From assembly GCF_016086655.4 (NCBI RefSeq), contig NC_052134.2:35029971-35093970 (forward strand): a stretch of DNA of 64,000 bases, read 5' to 3'. Origin of the DNA: Lepeophtheirus salmonis. Its lineage: Eukaryota > Arthropoda > Copepoda > Siphonostomatoida > Caligidae. The position numbers and the translations under genes were made by a program. Shown here piece by piece: positions 12,270-24,331 of this stretch (positions within the stretch are counted from its first letter, which is position 1; each line of letters begins with the position of its first letter). Below the pieces are notes generated by a model. That model did no database searches and had not been told where the DNA came from. It saw only the letters and a program-made list of their open reading frames with translations.

Positions 12270-12670
12270 TATGTGGCACACAAAAGTAAGCTAGAATCAT
12301 TGATCTCTAAATTAAACATAGAATACATTGTAGTTCTTTGTAAGAACAAATCATTCTTATCAACCCTTCGAAGGGGCCGTAAATTGCACTTAAAGTAGTC
12401 AAACTTCAACTTCACAATAAAATAATGAGAGATTGACAGATTTTATTTAAAAGGGGGCATATACAGGTCAACATAAGCCTCTTAAATTAAATATAGAGGC
12501 GTAATTTTAGCTAAAATTTTATCTTAAATCATTTTCAAACCCTTGATTTATCAAATATCAAATATGTTATTGATAATTGAATATATTGGGATTTTCTCCT
12601 TTTCTTGATTTATGCTCAAGATTGTTTTGATGTTGACACTCCAGATTTATGATGGAAACCGTGACGTCAG
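12270..12670 (+). repeat. Dispersed repeat family F copy 1
   Basis: The landmarks in order are ATTCTTATCAACCCTTCGAAGG, CACAATAAAATAATGAGA, GATTGACAGATTTT, then TTTCTTGATTTATGCTC and TTGTTTTGATGTTGACACTCCAG. All recur in copies at about 37.5, 38.8 and 44.9 kb. It ends beside a perfect TGACGTCA at 12662. Confidence 0.6.
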
Positions 12671-13423
12671 TGAAAACCCTTTATTATACCTAATATAAAG
12701 GAGTTTGTAACTAATTACGGATATTAATGACTTCTCTCTCCAAGAAGTCAGAGGGAGAGGATTATCCCGGCCTGCTTGAACCCTTGCACCCCTAGGCCCT
12801 ACTTAATAAGAAATATAATTATCTTGATGGCATGTACCTTCATACTACCTATAGTAGTTATGGTATACGTAATTAATTGTATATGTAACTCTAATATTGT
12901 TAGAAAGTATTTTTTAACTCTACGGTTAACTCTCCTGCCTTCTACCACTAGCTATCAAACACTTCTTTGACATGGGAGGAATTAAATAACATGTACATTA
13001 GACTGCCCTGATTTTGGCTACATATTTTACCACCTCTTAGCTTAGACATTTTCTGCTAAGAACAGACAAAAAACTAACCTATACAAAGTTAAAGCCCTCT
13101 CAGATCATTTTTGGTGTTATAAAGACCATTTTAATTTGAAAGAAAATTGGATTTTTGGGTCAAAAACGCTATTCTTAAGACTCTTTTAACGTCCCAAATA
13201 TAGTGCTCAGACTCAAAAATTATACTTTATATATTTACTAGATTTGGTTAATCAGTAAAAAATATGGAACACCTTGTTTTTAATCATTTAAGAGGTTGAA
13301 GATGATTTACTTAATGATTAGCGGATTCCTTGTTTTTCGAATATAATGTCCCTCCATATTTTTCAAAAACTATTTCTCATCAACTAGATAATTTAACCAG
13401 TAAGAAAATGTTGGTATTAGGTA
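12671..13423. other. Non-coding stretch
   Basis: No gene is recognised. The open frame at 12776-12970 is short, starts from a non-ATG codon and matches nothing known to me. Confidence 0.45.
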
Positions 13424-13805
13424 GTGGCATCAGAACCATAGAGGCCAAGGAGCCATCAGCTCCCCCCTTTGAAGAATTTATAATGTTATAGCAATAAATA
13501 AAAATTCGCCTTCCCATACAAAATTTTTAAAAATAATAACAATATTTTGTCTCTTATATTAAAAAAGTTAATTGATCAAATTAAGTCAAATACCATCATG
13601 AACTCTAAGAATAAAAAAAAAAAAGTTCGTTTAAAAAAAAAAAGTTATCTGTCAACAAATTTGGCAATAATTATAATAATATAAGCAAAAATATTCTTTC
13701 AAAATTGTCAAAAAAAAAATTAACTTTTCCCAATAAAAAAATTGTAAACCCCCTTGATGACGTCACCAGTTATAATTTGGCTCCCCCACTTTCTCCCGCT
13801 ATTAT
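13424..13805. repeat. MITE family H copy 1
   Basis: The left end AGTGGCATCAGAACCATAGAG and the right end read on the minus strand (GCAGTGGTACCATAATAGCG) are inverted relatives. The inner ends are GGAGCC / GGGGGAGCC. TGACGTCA lies near the right end at 13758. Related ends occur at 20990-21140 and 54370-54510. Confidence 0.55.
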
Positions 13806-13834
13806 GGTACCACTGCTATTGGGACAACGCTTTT

Positions 13835-14140
13835 TTTGGGAAAAAAATTTAAAAATTAAGTTTTTCTGAAAAAAAAATTGAAAAATTTAATTTTTTGGGA
13901 AAAAAATTCAAATATCCATATCTATTCTCAAAAAATTAAATTTTTTAGAAAAAAAATCTATAGCTATTCTCAAAAAAATAAATTTTTGGGAAAAAGAAAT
14001 CCAAAATCCAGAGCTGTTCACAAAAAATGAAATTCAATTATTCAAATTTCAAATATTAAATTTTTTAGAAAGAAATTTTAAAAATTCCTTAATTTGGGGA
14101 TGAACTATAGCCCTCCAGTCCCCCCTCCCCTGCGGACACA
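13835..14140 (-). repeat. MITE family A copy 5
   Basis: The right end on the minus strand reads TGTCCGCAGGGGAGGGGGGA, then CTGGAGGGC, matching the family A terminus. The interior has the repeated CATAGCTATTCTC-AAAAAATTAAATTTTTT unit. The left end is not sharply defined. Confidence 0.6.
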
Positions 14141-14659
14141 AGACAATGAAAATGACTTTTACACTAGGCTAAAAATGCCTTAGAAGCCTGTAAATTTGCA
14201 GCATAAGTTAGTTTTTGTCTTTTCCTTATCATAAAGGGGTTTTATGCAGAGGAGGGGAGAGAAATGTCAACCAAAAATCGAGACAGTCTAACGAACATTG
14301 TACAAGGTATAATGTGCTGCTTCTTCTTGTGGCATACACTACTTAGTTATTTACTTACTTAGTTATGAATGCATATAAGACGAGCCAAACCACACTACCG
14401 TTGGAAAATAAGTCCCGCCCACAGTCATCTAAATAGTTAAAAATGACTGTTATTAGTAATTACGTTCGCCATTACTTCATTTCCTTCCCTGTTTCGACAA
14501 TGAAGGAAAGTTACATTAAGCAATGCATTTTTAAAAAGTCAATAAATGAGAATATGATGATTATTATTAAGTATTTAATGTTATTGCAAAAACACAATGT
14601 GTACAAACTGTACCTATTATACATAAATATATTTGCTTTTTGCATGTATTGAAGAAATA

Positions 14660-14965
14660 CAGGGGCGTCTGCAGGGGTATATTTTTGTTGGACGACTTTT
14701 CTTTTATAATTTATTATTTTTAAATTTGAAAAATGAAATTTTATTGTAAAAAAAACTCAAAAATTTAATTTTTTGAAAAAAAAAAATTTAAAAATCCATA
14801 GTTATTAAAAAATTAAATTACAAATATTAAAAATTTGAAAAACCAAAGCTATTTACAGAAAATTACACTTTTTGTAAATAAAATGGATAAATTGGAAAAA
14901 AAAAATTAATTAAATTTTTTAGTAAAAAGCAAAAAATCCCTAATTTTTGAAATAAGTCAACATCA
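14660..14965 (+). repeat. MITE family A copy 6
   Basis: It begins CAGGGGCGTCTGCAGGGG and continues in the family's A/T-run interior with ATCCATAGTTATT units. The right terminus has been lost. Confidence 0.6.
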
Positions 14966-15104
14966 TAACAATTATTACCATTATCAGAGTCACAAAACCT
15001 TTCTTAAATATGTGGAAATAGACTTGTATAAAATATGACCAGCAATTATGTAATAAAAAAAAGGGGGGAAAGGTAAACCTCAGGATTTAAATAATTTTTC
15101 CTAT

Positions 15105-15180
15105 GGGAGCAGCTTAACTGTCATTACGTTTCATTCGAATACCTACTAGCTACCCTGAAAGAAAGAAAATAAACACATAT
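15105..15180 (+). repeat. Dispersed repeat family D copy 2
   Basis: GAGCAGCTTAACTGTCATTA followed by CGTTTCATTC and the GAAAGAAAGAAAATAAACAC tail match the copies at 6165 and 63885. Confidence 0.5.
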
Positions 15181-15753
15181 GGTTTTACCGGGATTTATCG
15201 GGGCTTTACTCTTACGTTGAATTAACAGGAAATACTTATTTTCCCTAGGAATACCGATTCAACTATTCCAGTGACGGCGATTTGACTTTTAGACGGTGGA
15301 TTTGTTTGTGTATTTAAAAATTTTACAAACCCCAGTTCCACCCCAAAATTAGGTCGTTCATTACTTACTCTTTAAGTTGGGAGTTTTTTGCGGGTCGGAT
15401 TGATTGATGGAATTCCAAAAAGAGGGTTTTATGTGGGCTCTAGGTACAAAAAAGAACCAGTGCACTAACGTTTATAATTAAAAAAATGAAAATGGAGAGT
15501 ATATGGGGGTTAAACTAGCTTGTACATAAGTATATTTACTTTTTTGGGTCTATTTCATCGTTACAATTAGATAATTAGCAAATTGATAAATTACATATAT
15601 ATGAAAGGGTCCATATCGGGTTCAAATGAATGCCAGTTAAATTTTTTAGGTATCTCATCTAATCCCAGAAATTGGAATACAAAGTCTTTAATTGATAAAA
15701 ATATGTCTATTGAATATATTGCTTTCCATCATATCCAGTGGTGAAAATTCTAT

Positions 15754-16345
15754 TTGATCCCTATCCGATTTGGTAAGTTTGCCAACCGACAAAGAAAAAA
15801 ACCGTTTGTAATTTTAATGGAAGGTTATTGTATCAGTGAGACAGAGATAGATGACCCCAAGAACACCGTGCCCTCCGTCAACCATGAGGGTGGAAGCATT
15901 ATGCTTTTGGTCTATTTCTCTACTAAGGAGAATTGACGAATTCACTGTATCGACGAGGGTAGTGAAATGTGCACTAACAACAAATTTTTGTCCAAGGGAG
16001 GTGTATGGGCTGTAAGAGCTGTATCCCTTACATACCCCCAGAAAAAAATGAAAGAAGAAACTTTTGGTACCGACAAAGAATAAACTATTGATTTGGAAGA
16101 CGACATTTTAAATGGAAAAACAGAAAAAGAAACTTTTTTAATCCCCCCCTCTGAAAAATATATAAATATAATCCTGCGGATGTCCCTGAATTGGGTCGTG
16201 TAATTTAATGTCTCAAAATTTATTGTCAAAATGAAAAAGGAGTAGTGGCTCAGGGAAGCAGAGGAAGGTTTTGGAGTGCCCCAGCCAGTCTCTGGACCTC
16301 AATCCCCTTAGAAAATCTGAATCAGTGGGGTAACTTACAAAACGG
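15754..16345 (+). mobile_element. Tc1-type transposase relic split by a MITE
   Basis: Before the interruption the frame at 15754-15936 carries NTVPSVNHEGGSIMLLVYFS, equivalent to the Tc1 block (T)VKHGGGSIMLWGCFS. It stops at TGA, but RIHCID follows in frame, as in Tc1. After the interruption, about 16250-16320 reads KVLECPSQSLDLNPL, equivalent to VLEWPSQSPDLNPIENLW. Between them lies a family A MITE (15985-16188). The first and third catalytic blocks and the TIRs are not recognised. The element is clearly inactive. Confidence 0.7.
15985..16188 (-). repeat. MITE family A copy 7, nested in Tc1 relic
   Basis: The right end on the minus strand is TTCAGGGACATCCGCAGGAT. Near the left end, GTCCAAGGGAGGTGTATGGG CTGTAAGAGCTGT resembles the family's inner left end. 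It lies between two pieces of one Tc1 transposase, so it inserted later than the Tc1 copy. Confidence 0.5.
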
Positions 16346-17734
16346 CAAGGTTTTAAATGCCTTCAATGTGTATATTGCTGTATATTTAATTAGAGAACAA
16401 AGTAGTTAAATAATATATAGAATAAATAAAGCCATTTCTTAACAAATTTGTTCTATTCTATTATATTTAAAATATAAAAAAAGAAACAAATCTCTACGTG
16501 AGTTAGCTATTAATAGACTTTTCATTGTATATATGTACAATAATATACATACTAATAATAAAAAGGGCTTCGTCATGCCACAAAATGATTTCTATTGTTG
16601 CTTCGTTTTTTTAACAAACAAATACTTACATGTATATATATATATTGTATATTTTACATCAATTAGCTAAATGATCCCTTAATGCTCAAATAATCATAAT
16701 TACTTTTTTGTAATTTTTTTGGAAAAAAAATAAGAAATGCTCTCAAGTGATAATAATTTATCTTTTAATTTTCTATTCATTAGTCCTACCTATAGTGACT
16801 AAGTGGGCTGTGAGCAGGTTGGGCGCACCGTATATTCAGACTCATTATTTAATAGCTATAATAGGGATGTTAGGTTTGACGTCAATAAAGTAGGGTATTG
16901 AATCCTAGGGGAGATGGGGGCAATTTAGGAAACCAAACAATATTCGGACAATTAATATGTTACATATTTTAAAAAACTAGGCATAACATTAATGTACTCA
17001 AGTACAATAAATAAGAAACGTCGTTTATTATACAAAAAAATTTAAAATTTAAAAAAAATCCAGTAACTAAAATTTGTATTGAATTAGTTATTAATATTGA
17101 GGGAAAATTGAAGTTGTCTCCTTATATAATTTTTATCAATGTCCATGCATCCATAGTAGGTTGAGTCAGTGAGTTGGTAGGGATTTAGAGAAATTTTCCG
17201 TCTATAGAAGAGTAGCTCATGATTTTACAGCTTTTAAGTTACACTCATAAAAAAAGGATTGTAAATCCTAAGCATTTTTTTGCTTGCGATTTTTATGGTT
17301 GTTGCCCACCTGCACAGTGTTTTTATCTCCTAAAGCTGTTATCATTAATACAGATGATAATGAATTTATGTAAGTTTCTAGTCTGATTACTGAATCAGAT
17401 CTGGGATTCAGATCTACTCACGGCTCCTCGGACTTGAGTCCCACGTAAGTTTCATTATATGACTCGAACTCGAAATAAAAAGACTCGTGACTTAACTTGG
17501 ACTTGAGCAAATCAAAGACTCGATTTACACTCGCGATAAAAATGAATCGTATTTAGCTATCTAGCATGCTTTTATCTATATTTAGGGACAATAATTTTGC
17601 AGAAAAAAATACTGTTTAGTAATTAAAAAAGGAAAAACGTTTGGGGCTTGTGTTTTCTTTTAATTTTTTGTTCATTATTTAATAAGTAGTCTTGGTGTTA
17701 CCATCTCCCTCCAAATAAAGAATTATCTACTATC
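16346..17734. other. AT-rich non-coding stretch
   Basis: No gene is seen. TGACGTCA occurs at 16877. At 17395-17540 the degenerate GACTCGAACTCG/GACTTGAGTCC motif repeats, related to 18975-19085 and 26955-27385. Confidence 0.4.
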
Positions 17735-17915
17735 TTTAGTGTAAATTATTTTAAAAATGCATAATGATATATATGTATTTGAATTTAATAATAATATTTT
17801 CCTGGTGCTAATTTTATTTGAAATATAGGAACCTTACCCTGTTTATAGCAGGAATATAATTTACCCAATCAAAACCATATCACCGGCAGCTTAAATAAAC
17901 AAGGTTTTTAATTTA
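17735..17915 (+). repeat. Dispersed repeat family E copy 1
   Basis: GTAAATTATTTTAAAAATGC, ATAATATTTTCCTGGTGCTAA, GTTTATAGCAGGAATATAAT and CACCGGCAGCTTAAATAAAC occur in the same order as at 31380-31560, where family D follows directly. Confidence 0.5.
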
Positions 17916-18273
17916 GTCTTGCTCTCGCCTTCTCCTCGCGCTCTCGAAAAATCCCATCTTACATGTATTATATCTCCTACATTTTCCAGAAAAGAAATAG
18001 AAAAAATGTACCAAAAATTCATTGGTGAATCTTTTACAACCTTCCCTCTCAAAAGAAACAGAAAAAATGCTCAAAATCATATGTTATTTAGTAAACACCA
18101 ACTCTTCTTTATCTCGTTAAGTATCATACAGATCAAGTAATGGAGAGCCTTCTGTATTCTTCAATAAAACAATGAAGTTGAGTATATATGTATTTCAAGT
18201 ACAAAGAATATTCAAATTGAAAAATGAGTTGCTAGCGTGAGCAAAGTTCTTCATTTATTAGTGGATAATTATT

Positions 18274-18389
18274 CACAGCTAACTATGAGTTAAATGTATA
18301 TAGTTGTTCAAACAATCAACATTCATAAGAGCACAGCTAACTATGAGTTAAATGAATATAGTTGCTCAAACAATCAACATTCATAAGAG
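18274..18389 (+). repeat. Tandem duplication, 2 x 58 bp
   Basis: The unit starting CACAGCTAACTATGAGTTAA at 18274 is repeated exactly adjacent at 18332 with only two differences. The high identity suggests a recent duplication. There is no coding context. Confidence 0.95.
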
Positions 18390-18699
18390 CAATTCTAATG
18401 GCAAGAAAAGTAGACGAATCAATTCAAACAAAAAAACTGAGTAAATTTTTATGTTAGTGGGATATCATTCACAGCATTTTTTCGACATACGGGGATTTTT
18501 AATTAAAGAAATTGACTTACAATACAACATTAGCAAACTAAAAAACATAAATATGTGTAAGATGGTGCAAATTTAAGAAGGTGTCTTGATAAACAAATGA
18601 ATATACAAACTACTAATAAAAAATCATTCCCACAAGACGGTCTACTATGACAACAAAAAAAGGCCAAACTGGACACGGATAAACGAAAGAAAACAGGCT

Positions 18700-18840
18700 A
18701 GTCCATGAGGGTCCATGCAAGAGATCTCGGGGTTTCACGATATACTATCCATAGAACTATCAAAAAATGGGGTGGAAAGAGCCTTGAGACGGAGGAGAGG
18801 CCACTCTTGATACCAACAGGTAGGGAAATGTTATTATACT
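18700..18840 (+). pseudogene. Tc1/mariner transposase N-terminal HTH fragment
   Basis: Reading gives VHARDLGVSRYTIHRTIKKW, then GGKSLETEERPLL, the helix-turn-helix and linker typical of Tc1/mariner transposases (…LGVSxxTIxRxIKKxGxKSL…RPLL). The frame runs on to a stop at 18963-18965, but family similarity fades after about 18840, leaving no DDE core. The following 18975-19085 is the CGAGTCCAAGTC-type degenerate repeat. This is a fragment, not a gene. Confidence 0.6.
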
Positions 18841-19085
18841 CCAAGTCTAGTCTCAAGTCTTTACTTTACAAATCCATCTCCTTGTATATTTTTGCCGGTT
18901 CCAGTAGAAGCCCTCAGAAAAAAATGGATGCTCTAAAGAGTACTGTATATTCAGTGAAAAAATAGCAATGACTTTCGAGTCCAAGTCGAGTCAGGACTTT
19001 TTGATTGTGTGATCAAGTCAAGTATTGAGTCTTTCAATGTGAGTTGCAAGTCATCAAAATAGGGACTCGAGTCCAATCCTGCAAT

Positions 19086-20989
19086 TTACCTACAATAATT
19101 AAACAACACTCATTCCCCAGCTGAGTGGAATTTAAAATCAATGGGGGTGGATCACTATTTTGGTGCGAGTCGACACAACACTATTCTACACGCTCATTAG
19201 ATCATACTTTTAATAATTACTATATTATAATTAATCGTCATGATTAGGAATAAAGTCATGACCTTTACGACTTAATCTTTTAACTGATTACGAGTACATA
19301 CCTAGGTAGGTAGAAAGATGACTAATTTCCTCTTTCTCTGTATATATTTCAACATGTTAATTGTCTAATTATGATAATTATAATTATTATTGAATATAAT
19401 TAATTATTAATGATCCTTTATTTATTTACCTATATTGTTCCTTTCTAATTAATCCATTAGAACACACACGTAAATATGTAATTATATATACTTAAGGACT
19501 CTGAAGACTGATTGGTTTTTCTCCGACTCAATAAGCCTCTAATCATTGATTTATATTGTTATTAGGTACTTATTATATCATCGATAAATAATACAATCCT
19601 CCTAAAGATTCATAATGGGCCATCATCAATCATGCGTGTACATAAGTTGGAAGATAAGAAAAAAACAAATAATATCATCTATACATTATAGGTGGGTAGA
19701 GGCCATCACTATTCAGGCTCTTCTTCTTCTTTGAATGTTTGTAATAATATTTTGATTAATAAATAGGTAAATAATTGAGCCCAACTCCATTAATCAAAAG
19801 TTAAATATATAGTAAATTAGGTAGAAGGGAAGAGAAGAGAACAAATTAGGCACAAAAGAGACTGAATAATACACACCAAATACTCAAATTAGGTTCACAT
19901 CATTTGGGGAGATTGCTCGCTAGCTTGTTCTCTCTCTCTCTCCCTCTCGCTTTTGCTTCTTCTCATAGGTCTATTTTCCATTTTAAATGCCATAAATATT
20001 CTCAAATGACCTTTCTCATAACTTTTTCTTCTTCTTCTTTGTTTGGGTCTATAAAGGTAGATATTAGTATTAATATGACCTATTAGGGATGCTGCTACAA
20101 GCTTTTCACTCGTCATGGTTCCCGTTCAGGATCTCAAAAATGAATGGAAAGCATGAACGGCACTTTTATTTTCCACTCAATCTTCATCCCTTGGGATTTT
20201 CTACAAACATAAATATTTATAATGCTTGTTTACTTTCGGCAGCTGTCGATTTTTATACTGTTCTTCTTCCTTTTAAGAGGACTGAAGGCTAGTGTTGTGT
20301 TTGTCTTATTTATTTGTTCCGTTCTTAGGACTGATCCTATCAGTATTTGGGACGAGTCATTAGGATTGTCTTTACTCGAACTGATTAAACAAATAAGAAA
20401 TTAAGTTAAGTAACGTCATAAAGGACCAAAACTTTCTCAGTTATTAGGTTGACAAGCTGCACTGAATTAGACTGGGCTGAGACTGAATTGGAAGGGGCTG
20501 CAGACTTCAGTCCTCAATAAGGACGGACACAACACTACTGAAGGATGATAGGGTTGAGCAAGTCAAATTTACTTATTTGCAGTTGTGATTAATTATCGAC
20601 TAATAAATAAAAATAGATTGTAAACAGTTGGGGAAGAAGCTATCGACTGATTTTGAGTTGTTTTTTTGCCATGATAAAATTAAGATACAAACTTCAATAT
20701 TTGTATTTCCTGATCTTTTATAAATCGTTTATAATAATAAATTCAAATCTTTTCTTCAAACTGTGAATATTTAATCATTAATATTGATATCTCTATTAAT
20801 GACCCTTTTTTTTATCCTTGATCTATTGAATTCGAATAGTTTCTTAGTAAGTTTATAATCATAGTTTATAACGTAGGCTTAAACATGAAACATGAAAGCT
20901 ATGCTCTAAAAAAGAATAATTAGTTAATGAAGTACGAAGAGACAAAAATAGTCCAATTTAAATTATCATTACTAAATGTTTATTTTCTT
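19086..20989. other. AT-rich non-coding stretch
   Basis: It includes a CT microsatellite at about 19928-19950. Several short overlapping frames in 19895-20404 have low-complexity or unfamiliar translations, and I do not call them genes. Confidence 0.4.
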
Positions 20990-21145
20990 TGAACCACCGG
21001 AGGTAGAACAAATTCAAAATGGGGAGGGATAGTTTAATAAAAATGACGTCACATATTGATAGAACGCAATTTTTCATTGTAATTGTTTTTCAAAAAGTGA
21101 GGAAGAGAGCATTAGCCCCTGGTTCCTCTAATAGCGCAGTCTCAA
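20990..21145. repeat. MITE family H copy 2
   Basis: The left end GAACCACCGGAGGTAG and the right end read on the minus strand (GCTATTAGAGGAACCAGGGG) are inverted relatives. TGACGTCA lies near the left end at 21044, so the copy is inverted relative to the one at 13424-13805. Confidence 0.5.
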
Positions 21146-22569
21146 CCTAAATATTCAATCACTGTACATCAATTAAAAATATTGCACCTCTATTGCTCAA
21201 GCTCAAACTTGACCGTGCTTTTATTTTTCGTATGGATGTATCGGTCCTAAAATTTTGACATCCCGCCCTGTCTTTTCCTAAATTAGAAGGACGTGTCGAA
21301 ATCGAACACAAAAGCTGGCAAACAAAACAATTTATGATAAATGATGCTATTATAGATATCTAACAGTGACGCCATCATATATCCTTTTAATAAGTCTAAT
21401 TTAGATTTTAAATTAAGAATAATGGCAAAATATTCATGTATTTTAAAGATAATTAAAGTTGTACTAAAGTAACTACAATGATAAAATGATATACTTTATA
21501 ATAATATGAGTTAAAATAATGCCTTACAGAGAGCTCTTTAAAATGTGGAAAGTTTTTCAATGACCAATAATAGGGACGAAACTGGACTAGATGTTGGATG
21601 GAACCGATTTTGAGTCCCATATTAAAGAACAATAAAAGTTCTTTTTTTCATAGCATAGGTTGCGAGATATAAAGTGGAGAGAGGAGATTCACAATGACAA
21701 TGCATGTTTTTTACCTTGTCTAATTATATAATCAATTCAAAATGACGTGGGTTTTTTTTAAAAGAGGACTGCTCAAAACCATGTACAGTATCTTGTTTGA
21801 ACAATTATTATTGTGCAATTCATGTAAATACATTGTAAGTATATATTTGAAGATACCTTTGATCAATCAAACTGTAAAGAAGAAGAGCCTATAAGAAAAA
21901 GAACGTCCTTCAACTCTTTAAAACATAATATATATTTCTAAGTCAATGATTCATTAATGCTAATAACTAAAAGCATTTTTTCACACATATCTTGCAGATA
22001 TTATAAGACTTAGAAATAATGGGCCATGATTATGTATTACGGATTTTCCTCCAGACCATTTGTTAATGTATATGTAGTCACCATATATATCAATTTTCAT
22101 TAAGCAACGAGTCATATAAATCACGGAAGGCGTGGCAGATGGATACAAATAGATATAACATCTTATATTAAACTAAATTCGTGATCTGCAAAGTGAACGT
22201 CCTTATCTTTAATGTATCTTGCAACTATTCCTTCTTCGAAAAAAAAAGGGCCCAAAATTAGTGTGTAGTTAGCTGTATTTTCTTCCCAACTATGGAATTA
22301 TTATTCAATACATAATTGTTGAGAATTGTTCACAACTTAATAGTCTAAACAATTCAAATTCCAAAAATCAAAGTTCAGAACACTGATTAGGGGACAAGAA
22401 GATGAATAGTTCACAGCTGACAGCAAAAAACAGTGTAAATGTTTACATGGTGATGACTCAAAACTTAGAAGGTTTTAAAGGCCGTTTTCACTCCTCCATA
22501 TTTTTAATTTGTACTATTTTGATGGCAAACTTTTGAACCAAAAGTTGGTACAATTTTCTACACTCTTTA
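21146..22569. other. Non-coding stretch with family J copy 3
   Basis: 21225-21305 is family J on the minus strand. The patch at 22190-22290 resembles 10790-10890. No gene is seen. Confidence 0.4.
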
Positions 22570-23141
22570 TTCAATATGTCCCATTCTTAATGATTGCTTC
22601 AATACGGGGACGAACAGAGACACAGCTGGTCTTTATTAAGTCCAAGGACTAGTTGCTCTACTCCTCCGTGATCACAGCCTTCAGGGTATCGACATTAGGG
22701 AGAGAAGTCTTGTTCATCTTGCCCTTCAAGATTCACCAAACAGCTAAGTCTAGGGGGTTCACGTAGGATGAGGACGAAGGCCAGAAGACTGCCGGCAAGA
22801 AGAGAACCATGTTCTCCTTGCATAAATCCTGCATCTTCTTGGACGTGTGTGCCGGGATGCTGTCTTGGATAAATACATAGTTGTTCCAGAGATATGTGCT
22901 CTTCAACGATGGCAAGACATGGTACTTCCGTGTTGACTTTCTCGTTGGCCTGGAAAAAGAAAGAAGGTCTCTTGATGCCGTCGGACACCACGACGCCGAG
23001 GACCATGACCTGAGCTGGATGTTTGGTTTCTGAAGGTTCCCTCAACCTGACCTCTTGCTTGTTGCTCGGACATTTTTGATCGCACAAAAACAAAACTAAC
23101 ATCAAATTGTAGATTTTTGTCAGTTCCTTCGAAGAACACAA
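22570..23141 (-). mobile_element. Decayed Tc1/mariner transposase, DDE region
   Basis: On the minus strand, overlapping frames carry KHPAQVMVLGVVVSDGIKRP, then FIQDSIPAHTSKKMQDLC, then VFWPSSSSYVNPLDLAVW, and a final stretch ending RPRIEAIIKNGTY-stop near 22573. This is the second half of a Tc1/mariner-superfamily transposase (HPASVMVLG...QDGAPAHTS...FWPPSSPDLNPLDFxVW...RPRIEAVI). The catalytic aspartate of QDS is present. At least two frameshifts and some stops break the gene. The N-terminal HTH is absent, and TIRs were not identified. Confidence 0.75.
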
Positions 23142-23315
23142 AAGTACAAAATGACAGACTTTTAGAACTCAGGCTAGATTAGTGAAATAACGCTATGAGT
23201 GTTCTAGAGATCGATCATGGATATTGAGACTAACAGTTTCTTAAAGGTCTCGTCATTTTTTTCAGCTTGAACGATTAGCGAAAAACATGTTAGAATATAT
23301 TTTACTTATAACAGT

Positions 23316-23467
23316 GGTTCTCAACAGAGACTCCTCACAGCCTTTGTGCTCCACGATACATCCTCCAGGGGTCAGTCAGAAATTTAATAAGTAATACAAT
23401 ATTATATAGAATGGGGCTATTAAAAATGATATAATGATATTCACAGCTATGAAAAAGTTAGGAATCA
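23316..23467. repeat. Small hAT-like MITE
   Basis: It starts ACAGTGGTTCTCAACAGAGA and ends AAAAGTTAGGAATCACAG, the common CAGTGGTTCYCAAC...GTTGRGAACCACTG hAT-type termini in degenerate form. No target duplication is visible. Confidence 0.45.
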
Positions 23468-23989
23468 CAGATTTAGTCTTTCATTTCTTATCTCCTTTTT
23501 ATTGTTCTTCATAGTCATATTGTACTCCAAGATCAAAGCCAAAATTAAGCGGCAAAACGACGACCAATTCCCCCCAAATGTTGTCTATAAGAATATTTTT
23601 TTGTCCACAAGGGGTGCTAAGGATATCATGAATAGTTCTAAGAACTATATACATAATCTCCATGAATTTAAAAGGTTAATTATGTGGGGGAATTATGTTT
23701 CATCAGTGGTGCCTTCAAATGGACATCCCGTTGTATAAAAGTTGTTTGTAGTCAAAGAGATAAATAGATGTGGACAATAATTGATTCATTTAACAAAAAT
23801 GAAGAGAAAGAAAGAAACAAATGAATAGCTGAACGAAAAAATTTCTAAAATCCACGGCTGAACCGACAAAAGTATAAATGGGTCCAAGCCTACAGTTTCT
23901 GTCTACCATTGAATCATATGTCTTGATTACATGAGCAAGGTTCTAGACCAAAGCAATAAGATTTAAAATTATATATATATATTTTTTTT

Positions 23990-24021
<32 letters not shown>

Positions 24022-24331
24022 GGTTTCAGTTAAAAAACAAAAAACAATCATAAAATTACTATAACTTAACACTGGTTAAAGCAAAAACAGGAGGAAATCT
24101 CTTTGTGAAAAAGAGGCAAACCGGGATGATTTGAGTCCAGAGTAAAAAACAAAAACAAATCAACATTGATTTTGACGCCCAAAGGAGGTGGACTTCTTTG
24201 AAGTCATATCTAGACTACTGATTTCTAAAATTTGCTGCACTTTACACTATCTTTTTTTTTGTTGAAATGTTCGCAAAAACTCTGACATTCTTAAATCTGT
24301 GTATTTAATGATATAACCCTGTACGAAGAAC

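Noticed and set aside
19895..20404. Several overlapping short frames on both strands
   Set aside because: They derive from a CT microsatellite and AT-rich sequence, with no recognisable domain or splice context.
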